DNA of 64,000 nt from Ignelater luminosus. Its lineage: Eukaryota; Arthropoda; Insecta; Coleoptera; Elateridae. Under the pieces are notes generated by a model. It searched no databases. It was given only the letters and a program-made list of their open reading frames with translations, and had not been told where the DNA came from. The position numbers and the translations under genes are program-made. Numbering within the stretch: position 1 is the first letter of the stretch; each line of letters opens with the position of its first letter. Location: contig VTPC01090428.1 in NCBI GenBank assembly GCA_011009095.1, positions 74,882 to 138,881 on the forward strand, given 5' to 3'. Shown piece by piece: positions 55,690 through 64,000 of this stretch.

Positions 55690-57375
55690 GTAGTTGTTCA
55701 CTTGCCCGACAGTGGGACTCGACAAATACCCGTAAAGCCATCAAAGCAGTGTTACAAATCAAACTATCAATAAGAAACGCCGCTAAAAAGTTTGGAAAAA
55801 AGAAATCTCGCTTGAACTTAGTGAAGAGAGTCCGAGAAGACGGGATCGATAAAGTTGCATTAGCCCCTGATTTCAAAACATCTGCAGTATTTCCAGCGGA
55901 AATGTTAAATTCCTCGATGGAAAACATCCTAAAATTTTTGTTCATGTTTTATGGGTCACCACACGCCTAGCATGTGAGTTCGCCATGGCCAACAAGCTGC
56001 AAGTTCTCAAGTTCTGGACTAAATGTAAAATGACTGGAAAAAGACACCGATCACTTTTGATTCGAACACCAGAGTTAACAAGCTTAGCTAGGATGACATG
56101 CTAGCATAATATTGGAGTTTTCTTCGACAAACTGAAACAAGTCTTGGAGAGCTACAAATTTACAGCTGGCGAGATTTTAAATCTAGACAAAACATGAGTT
56201 TCTACGGTGTTAAAAGTCCAAAAGGTTTTAAGAAAAAAAAGCACTAAACAGGTGGACCAGATAGCTTCAAAAGAAAGGGGGGGAAATGTGCCTCGAGTTG
56301 GAATCATTTCCACCATTGGTAATGCCCTCCTGCCCAAGGGTTAGGTACAATGCAAGCCGATTAATGACAGGTACTTCCACAGGCTCATTGGCGCTTGTGC
56401 ATAACGGTTAGATGACCTCGGAAAATCTCCTTCAAGTGCTCGCCTTTTTCCAAAAAAATACGCTTTGCAGTAAGGACCACCCCATTTTACTTATTATGGA
56501 CAATCATGAGTCAGGTCTCAGCGTCGAAACTCCTGACTTTGCAAAAAAAAATTGAATGGTGGTGTTAACTTTACCACCCCAAACGTCTAACAACTTGCAG
56601 TCCCTAGACAAGACTGTCTTCGGCCCATTCAAAAAAATTGCTGCCAGCAGTATTAATTTCTGGTTATTAGAAAACCCAAATCAAACCATAAGAATTTTTG
56701 CATTGCCTAAAACTTGCAGCTTGGTATGAAACAGGCTGTTTCCTCCCAAAACATAAAATCAGGTTTCCGTGCAACTGAAATTTCACCTTTTGACCCTGAC
56801 ATATTTAAAAATATGGACTTCAGGTTCTCTTTTGTTTCTGACCGTGAAACTTATCCAGTAGCATCTATTAGTGCTGCTGAATCTATTTACGCCAGCGTCG
56901 CTACAGTCAGCACGACCTATCACTCTGCTCAAGCGACACGAGTTAGCCTTCAAGAGGGCAACTTTCCAATGGCCGAGACTTCAACCGCTGCTATTCCAGC
57001 TCAACTTAGTTAGAAAAGTAGGATAATAGACTTAGTTTTGCCACGTACGTCCATCGCCAAAAAGAAAGGCATTGAAAGAGTCAAGTCGAGGACGTCCAAA
57101 AGGAAAGTGTATGATTGTCACCAATACACCTGAGAAGATGCTAATTAAGGAGAAAAAGAAAAAAAGATGCCGATTAAGCGGAGGTTATTTGAAGCGAAAT
57201 CTTCTTCTTCCAAGGAGCAGGACAATTTTAGTGTCCAGAGTGAAAATTCTGAAATTGACTGGACTGGAAAAAGCACTGACAATGAGGAACCAGAAGAAGG
57301 AAATAAAGACTTCGCGTTTCTAAATTTTGGAGATTGGGTAGCAGTTGCATACAATTTTACAGTTTATATCTAGAG
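55690..57375 (+). pseudogene. Pogo-like transposase (psq HTH plus DDE_1), broken
   Basis: N-terminus: DSTNTRKAIKAVLQIKLSIR and NAAKKFGKKKSRLNLVKR (55721-55830), the psq/CENP-B-type helix-turn-helix that binds the element ends. Then KVALAPDFKTSAVFPAEMLN, after a frame change TKCKMTGK and LIRTPELTSLARMTC, DKLKQVLESYKFTAGEI and LNLDKT-VSTVLK (56175; family L-D-E-T-G-V-S-T), KKSTKQVDQIASKERGGNVP, RVGIISTIGNALLPKG, the second catalytic block HPILLIMDNHESGLSVE (56480), and LQSLDKTVFGPFKK (56600; third Asp). The C-terminal tail runs through GFRATEISPFDPDIFKNMDF, a Ser/Ala/Thr-rich linker and an acidic end FSVQSENSEIDWTGKSTDNE. At least six stops or frame changes. Terminal inverted repeats were not found. 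Confidence 0.85.
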
Positions 57376-60300
57376 ATACTTTGTTCTAATTTAATTTTTT
57401 AAAGCCCATTTCTAAACTAGCATTAAGAAGTAGTGGTGAAAGAGGATCACCTTAACGGAACCTTTTTCTATCTGGAACTTGGGCTCTTTCTTTTCTGTTG
57501 TTTTATAGTTAAAGTGCTTGGAGCATTGAAATTTGATTTACTAAAATTATGGAAAATCGTAGAGGGTCTGTTTTATTTTTCGGCCGATACGCATGCTTTC
57601 CGGCTGATTACTTATGACGTGATGCTCCAGCTTCACCCTTCTTGTCCAAGGATCTGGCTGTCTCACAGGAATTCATCTTTGTCATCATTTGGCGTTGTGC
57701 TTATAATAATTCGTTTCTCCCGTACGGGATCCGTCTTGGTTAGCCGTTACGATTCCGCTTCTCGTATCGCCAGTTAAGATATAGTTTGCGTAGTTTTAGT
57801 TATAAAAGAGTTTCTATTTCTCTTACCTTATCTTGAACTCTTTAGTTCTTACCGTGGTAACTTACTTTGAGATGTAGACTTCTAGCGCAGCTTTTATTGA
57901 TTGTATTTACTGACCATATCAAACCTCATCAAGTTGAGTCGCGGATTATGTGATCGTGTCCTGCCTCCTAAGCAGTATTAATACATTTATTAAACTTTAG
58001 AATAGTTGCCTACCGAATCTCGTCCTCAAAACATACGAGAAATTATCGTACCTGCATTTAATGTTGTGTTCCTAACTGTGGTGAATCTAAAGGAATCTTA
58101 ACTGCTGGGCCAATATGGTAAGATAACGTTGTGTTCCAAGTGATTTTAATATTGGTAACCTGTCTAAGTGAAATGTAGAGGTGACCCCTTTGATTATTCA
58201 CGAATTTACTCAAGGTCTACGCATTACAAGGTTTTAAAATAAATTGTGCGCGTACCGCTTAAAGTATTTGTTGAGTGTAATGATTGTATCAGGATAATGA
58301 CGCTCTCACGGATAAATGGCTACTACCGAATGTGTAGGTTCCGTCTTTTGTATTGATTTCTTATTTATTTTTATGAAACTCGAATCAAATTAAGCTTTTG
58401 TAACGTTAAATTAAAATTAGCACGTTAAACATATTTTTAAGCTAGAAGTAAAGTGAATGTTCGCTTACCACAGAATTAGCGTTTGCCATTTAGAAATTTT
58501 GAAATAACATTAAAGCGAATAACAAACCTAAAAAAGCTTAGTAAGATAGTTACATTTTAAGTAAGTTTTTAAGTAATCAGGGAATTTAATTATTTGTAAA
58601 TTATCATTTAGCTAGTCTGTATGGAAATTATCAAGTTACTGAATTAAATCAGAATTGCAACCTTTATTTGTTATTTTTTTATTGTAGACATAACCTCCTT
58701 ACTCACGCTCAAGGCTACCGGTGAGTTAGTTGGGCTACGACTAAAAGATTCTTTCTGTAGAGTAAGTATAGTGTAACGCGATGTCATAGTTCAAGAAATA
58801 CAGACAGGTTAGTTAAAAATTGAATTTAACTATCTACAACTTTTGTCTTTACAATTATTTTTATGTAGCATATTTATCATAAAAATCCAGTTTGTTTAAA
58901 AAAACTAAACACAGTAAGATTTTATTTGAAAAATTACACCAGAAAATATAAATCTAAAAGTTCAAACCTAACCACATTTTCTATTTTAGATTAAAAGTTG
59001 CATCTCATTTACTTTACATGTTCGTTTAGGGCGTTTCGTATAGTTTAATGAAAATAATTAATCCAAGAGCAACTTAATTATATGCATCTCCATTGTAAAG
59101 CAAACACGAGAAGAATCTTGGCATATTAAAAGCAAGTAAGTACTACACTTTACTGATTTAACTTTCATGTTATAACCTGTGCATGCGACTACCCAGCTGT
59201 TCTATTTTTACAGGTGGAAAACATTTTCTCTATAAACAGGAACTTTTTAAAAATATCCCAGTACTACATCCTATCACAAATAAAACAAAGAGGAAGAGAG
59301 GAAACACTTTTAGCATTAACATGCATATGCAGAATGCTTTTAGGGAGTTTTGTTACCATTTGAAAACTGCTTACATAATCTTCAGCCGTGCAGAAGTTGT
59401 TAAGAAAGTAGGAAATTTATATTACGGAATGCATCCTGTAGCTGTGCATTTTCCCTTAAAAATATCTTCTAATTCTTTCATTTCTTACCGCGTTTGTATC
59501 GCAGGAGATTTTCAGCAGAAAACTTACTAACGTGTTGCTTTATTGTTTTAAAGCTTTGTTTCTATCTAGAAATAAGTAATATTGGAAAAGTTAGATTATG
59601 GAAAAGGCATTAAAGGCTTTGCTAGTTTTTTCAGTTTAAAACTGATATTTCATTGCTATCTAGTCATAGCTTAACATTAATAAAGAATTCTGCAAAACAA
59701 ATCAAAAATAAGGCTGCGTCACTGTTTTCTTCAAATTAGAAATAGAAGAATCGTAAACACGGCGAGATAAAATGTTCTGCATTGGCATTATTTGCATAAT
59801 CCCCAAGAGATATCGTTTACTCACTCTTACACAATGCAACACGGAATAATTACAACACATATGTAGGATACGTGGAAATGCGTTTACATATTTTGGTGAA
59901 CAATTAGAACGCTAATCTACAGTAACATATGTTAGCAGTAAATTTCTGATTTAAAAAATACTAGACGACTAGTCAAAACAGCTCAAGAGATTAAAATCTG
60001 AGATGAACTGAAAAAAACCGATGATTGTCAATGTTGCTAGTTGGGTTATTATTACATTCTGTCGCGCTATTTAGCTTGGAACTGACTTGGTTTCCTTTCG
60101 CCTTCTTTGTCAGGAGTCGAACATATTTTTGTTGGATGTAAAAACTCTAGTTAGAAGAAGACTGGGATCGTAGACACGACAGTGTCACCAAGCCAACATA
60201 TTATTTCTAGCTAGGCATCAAATTGTACTAAAAATAGTTTGGTATGGCATTGAATTCAGCAGCCTCTTCAATCATGAGCAACATCTTCGTGGAAGAATAA

Positions 60301-61655
60301 ATAATATCTCAGTCCTAAATGAAACTAAAATTGTGACTAAGGAATGTCGATGATATCTTGATAATTTCCTACATTCTGTTTTTTCAAGTTTATACAGTGA
60401 GAGTAGAGTCCAACCAACAAAAAAGTCATAACAAAGTTATTCAGACAGGTAGGTACCTGCACTACCACCCCAACCATCTTAAGAGGGTAAAAATGTGTGT
60501 TACAAGATGCCGATATGATAGAGCGAAAACAATATGTTGTGAAGAAAAAAGCCTAAAGAATCAAAAGAAAAACTCTTAGAGCTAGCCTAACCTTAAACAG
60601 TAACCAGTATGTATAAAGCGTTTACAATCTAGACGAAAAGCCCCAAAACAGCTCATTGCGTGCAGATCTTGATAGAAGCTTAGGCACATGATCATCGAAG
60701 GACCATCAACCATGACTTAGTACAGACGATTGGTATAAAAATGAAATCAAGAAAGCAGCGAAATGCACACAACATAACAGAAATACATTTGAGAAATGAG
60801 AAAGTTTTGGTAGCTGATTCCTAGAACAAGGTTGGAATCTTAAATTTCTATCATATAGTTGGTAGTGAGTTTTCGAGAACGTTCTTCAGATCTAAGGACA
60901 GAACTGGTGATTTCTGATTTGCATTGTGGTAGTCTGAGAGTGTGCGACATACCAGTTCGTCACCAAGTCATCAAAAATTCAAATTGGTTATCTAAAATAC
61001 TAATCAGTCCGCAAACTTCTTAAGAAGCCTAAAAGCAGTCCAGCAGAACCAATAAAGTTAAACCTAGATAAACAACGACGAGGCAAACAACGGTCTTATA
61101 CGTATGGATGCCATGCAGAGGTTGATAGTCCGAGATGTCACCGTACATCATGAACAAAGAAAGTCTCGAGAAGAAGAGTTTTAAGGAAGGTAGACACTCA
61201 TAGGTGGCAATGAGAAAAAATTGAATGTGGCCGACCCAAAGTTTTAGATGGTAGTGTTTGTTCTCCAGGTGCACTGTTTTCGTTTGATTAGGATGCCAAA
61301 AGAGGTTTTATTAAGGTTAGATTTAATCCTTCAACGCAGAAATTTGAACTGCAGCCGCATGGCAAAACTAATGCAATGTTAATGGAAGATTGTGATGTAG
61401 ACTGTACTAGTGCAACTGCTTGGTGGATTGAGAAATGGCAATAAGATGATATCTTTGAGACACTTGCTGTTGACGGTTAGACAGAAAACTGCATATGATT
61501 CTTACAAGTAGGGACCAAAAACACTTCTCGTGCTAGATTTTGCGGCAAATGCGCTGTTGATTATCAATATCTTGAAAGAGAATTTTGATATAATGACCAC
61601 ACTTTCTCAGCCTATTAGTAAGAATTTGTTTCAAGTATTTTTCCTAAATCGGTTA
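57376..61655. other. Mostly AT-rich, no recognisable gene
   Basis: Frames at 57433-57777 (114 codons) and 59183-59530 (115 codons, beginning MRLPSCSIFTGGKHFLYKQE) show no known domain. From about 60.05 to 61.6 kb the composition is more even and short open segments recur (for example RELVISDLHCGSLRVCDIPV near 60900 and KVRFNPSTQKFELQPHGKTN near 61315), so this part may be further fossil coding DNA related to the feature that follows. Confidence 0.4.
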
Positions 61656-61659
61656 AACG

Positions 61660-62945
61660 CGTTTGGGGATTTGCGAGGTTGCGATTAAGCTTGTCTCACA
61701 CAGCTCAAGGCTACTAGTTCCCGCTCCACCTACAATTTGGACTACGGATCTCGAGAAAGATGTAAACGTTGATTTGGCTGAAGAAGAAGCTGTCGGAAAA
61801 GACCCTAATTTTCTAGAAGACAAGTCTGAAAAGCTCCACAAATTCAGTCAGGCTGATCTATCTAAACGACTTAGTTCGGGATCTGAACCTTTCAAAATGT
61901 TAGCTCAAAAGTTGGCATTTGCTAGATCAGGGGACCAAAATATACGTTTTTCGTCACTGACTGACAGGGCTTGACCACTTGTTTTCAATGGAGATTGACT
62001 TAATTTATTGCATCGTTGTGAACTCTTTGCTGGATGCAATGGGACAAGAAGTCAATCTTCAAAATAAGAGGTTTTTTACAGACTCTTCAAAAACCAGCGG
62101 TACTTCTGCATAGCGGCAAGGAAAACCTGTCTATTCCACTTGCTTATGCAGCAAATATGAAAGCAGCATATAAAAATATGTACACTCTGCTGGTAAAAAT
62201 AAGCTACGACGACTTCAAATGGAATATTTGTGGTGATTTAAAAGAAATAACCTTGGTGCTTGGTTTACAACTAGGATATACTAAGTTTTGTTGTTTTTGT
62301 CTGTAGATAGATAGCAGAGATCGCAGAAACCACTGCACAAAAAACAGTGGCCTCTAAGGAACAATTTTACACTTGGGAGAAAAAATGTTTTGCACCTGCC
62401 CTTGGTTGACATAGCAAAGGCTTTTCTGCCGCCACTCCATATGAAAAAACTAGTTAATTCCATGAACCGTGATGACATGAGAGCTTTGCATACCTAAGAA
62501 GTAAGTGAGGTAAAAACCAAGAATGGAATTTTCGTGCTGAGCTGATGAAAGGTCCTTATTCTTCCAAATTAAGTGAGACAGAGGCGCCTGCTTGGGATCA
62601 TTCAAAAACGTTGTAGTAAATTTTCTTGGAAATCTTAAATCGTCAAACTATAGAAAGCTTGTGACTGAGTTATTAGAAAATTATACAGAATTGAGATACA
62701 ATATATCTCTGAAGATACATTTCATGAACTCTAATCTAGATTTTTTCCCGAGAACCCCGAAACCGTCAGAGACCAGCATAGGAACCGGTTTCACCAGGAT
62801 ATTGCACAACTTGAAAGCCCTTACAAAAACAAATGGAGCCCAAACATGTTTGCGGAGTATTGCTGGGGGCTAAAAAGGGACGCCTCTGCAGCGAAATACC
62901 GGCAAATGTCAAGTAGAAATAGTTTTAATTGAATTTAAAAAGTTT
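61660..62945 (+). pseudogene. Fossil copy of an uncharacterised multi-copy arthropod protein
   Basis: Plus-strand segments in order: an N-terminal part with VPAPPTIWTTDLEKDVNVD, LEDKSEKLHKFSQADLSKRL (61700-61965); a core with LLHSGKENLSIPLAYAANMK, ISYDDFKWNICGDLKEITLV and GLQLGYTKFCCFCL (62110-62306); LVDIAKAFLPPLHMKKLVNS (62400); SFKNVVVNFLGNLKSSNYRK, LVTELLENYTELRYNISLKI and HFMNSNLDFFP (62595-62750); and an end around EYCWGLKRDAS (62860). I recognise this from established knowledge as a protein that recurs in many near-identical copies in arthropod genome annotations, with the marks C-G-D-L-K, G-x-Q-x-G-Y-T-K-F, L-P-P-L-H-x-K and H-F-x-x-S-x-x-D-F-F-P. Its function is not known to me. The copy is broken in several places. 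Confidence 0.7.
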
Positions 62946-62949
62946 TACT

Positions 62950-64000
62950 CAAAATCCCTGCTCGATAGAAAGAAGAAGATTCGGAATCAAAAGACAAAAT
63001 ACTTTAAGAAACATCCAATCTCATGCTTTTAACATAAAAAAAAGTTAAATTTTGTACGCCAGAGGTTTTTGAGGTCCTATTAAAAGAGAAGTTCACTGTA
63101 ATATCTTCTTTTACACATCAATTCATTGCTGACTACTAAGCATACCAAAAAGCTGTTTTTATACCGTAAACTGTGTGCCATAGGTAAGAGCTTTTAAGAT
63201 GTATGATGAGCTGAAAGAAAACAAATATCTCCATTCTTTCTAAAATTCTGGCCCTCCGGGCTGCAACTGCCCACCTCTACCTTAAACATCTAGTCTTTTA
63301 GCACGGACTACATTCAATAAAGAAAAAATTGAAAATCTCTCTTCCTCTCTCTCTTTCTCTGTAACACTTCAACAACAGGTAGTTTAAATTACTCACTAGG
63401 GCTCAAAACCTCAATAACAATCTCATGCAAATAATTCTTAATTGTCATGATTAGGAAATAAAATGCAACAAAAAGCCTAAGTATTGATTCTTTGAAAACC
63501 CCTGGCAAGCAATATTTAAAAAACTGTTAGAAAGTAAAAACGCACTAAATTGTAAGCTTATAAGTATACAGACAGCATGCCTGTACGAAATATCACATAA
63601 AAACTAACAATAAAAATGGAATGGATGGTTTTGAGGAATTCTAAATAATTCCAGGACCTTGCAGCAGAAAGCAGTACATTACTCGAGAAGCTTTTAGGGT
63701 ATCTACATAAAATTTGATATTTTCGTCTTTATACCTTTTTTTTATATCTGACAGTCTTATAGTTAATGCAACTGCATTTCCAAATACTTGCATTTCTGTA
63801 AAAATTGCTGTTTAAATCGTATGAATTTATCAGGGAAAGATTACTACATAGCTACTTTAATTTCATAATTATTCTTAGTTCATAATAAAACAGTACCACT
63901 GCTTCTGTGTCTATTGTTACATAAGTTTATTAGGAGTTGTTTGCAATCCAATTTAATCAAATAATAGCCAGAGTACGTCGCGCTCGTCTCTTGGCCACGG
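62950..64000. other. No gene seen; short CT-rich tract
   Basis: AT-rich to the window edge. A pyrimidine microsatellite of TCTCTCTTCCTCTCTCTC type lies at 63335-63362. Nothing coding is recognisable. Confidence 0.5.

Noticed and set aside
1-64000. CRISPR array, bacterial operon, rRNA gene or replication origin
   Set aside because: None of the tandem repeats has the constant-repeat and unique-spacer layout, there are no ribosome-binding-site-led gene clusters, and the elements present are eukaryotic.
1-64000. LTR retrotransposon, endogenous virus or Polinton
   Set aside because: I found no pair of long direct repeats, no integrase, protease, capsid or envelope motif, and no protein-primed polymerase. 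All reverse transcriptase remnants have LINE-type motifs.

Overview
The window looks like repeat-dense, non-genic DNA from an insect or another arthropod. It is strongly A+T-rich, has no bacterial operons, no rRNA or tRNA gene, and no host gene that I can defend. Almost everything recognisable is a decayed mobile element or a tandem repeat. The lineage is inferred from the elements themselves: irritans-like mariner, DUF4817-type transposases, R1- and R2-like LINEs, a pogo-like element, and a multi-copy arthropod protein family. I cannot name the species.

Layout: 1-1.6 kb holds a minisatellite with an exact 90-bp core. 1.6-8 kb is mostly unannotatable, with one stray copy of the 25-29 kb satellite near 7.8 kb. 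8.1-12.1 kb is a nearly full-length but broken LINE (ORF1, endonuclease, reverse transcriptase, TAAG-like tail). 12.1-14.1 kb is the 5' half of an R1-clade LINE. 14.19-15.49 kb is an almost intact 1.3-kb mariner. 19-22 kb is a G+C-richer block with the RNase H end of another LINE on the minus strand. 25.1-29.2 kb is a 4-kb satellite of diverged ~140-bp units carrying GGCCACC/GGTGGCC dyads. 32.57-34.46 kb is a triple nest of DNA transposons. 34.6-35.2 kb is a second, truncated mariner that runs into a short stretch of a GC-rich 9-bp repeat.

The second half: 36.0-37.2 kb is an RTE-like LINE remnant. 37.56-41.56 kb is a third LINE preceded by ~140-bp tandem repeats that may be its own 5' promoter monomers. 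A hAT C-terminus (41.7 kb) and a DUF4817-type transposase (43.9-44.9 kb) follow. The latter again abuts the 9-bp repeat, here a 1-kb array. 46.8-48.2 kb is an R2-like LINE (Myb domain, linker, start of RT) on the minus strand. 49.5-50.8 kb is another split transposase, with a heat-shock-element-like cluster in the DNA that splits it. 54.10-54.48 kb is a MITE. 55.7-57.4 kb is a pogo-like element. 61.7-62.9 kb is a fossil copy of an uncharacterised multi-copy arthropod protein.

The parts do not form a pathway. What they share is history: repeated insertion of different elements, mostly in the same orientation (about 12 of 15 coding remnants read on the plus strand), with satellites forming at or beside element ends. 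The most interesting items are the triple nest with three pairs of matching termini, the 9-bp repeat twice found directly against truncated transposases, the possible tandem-promoter LINE, the dyad-bearing satellite, and the uncharacterised protein family.
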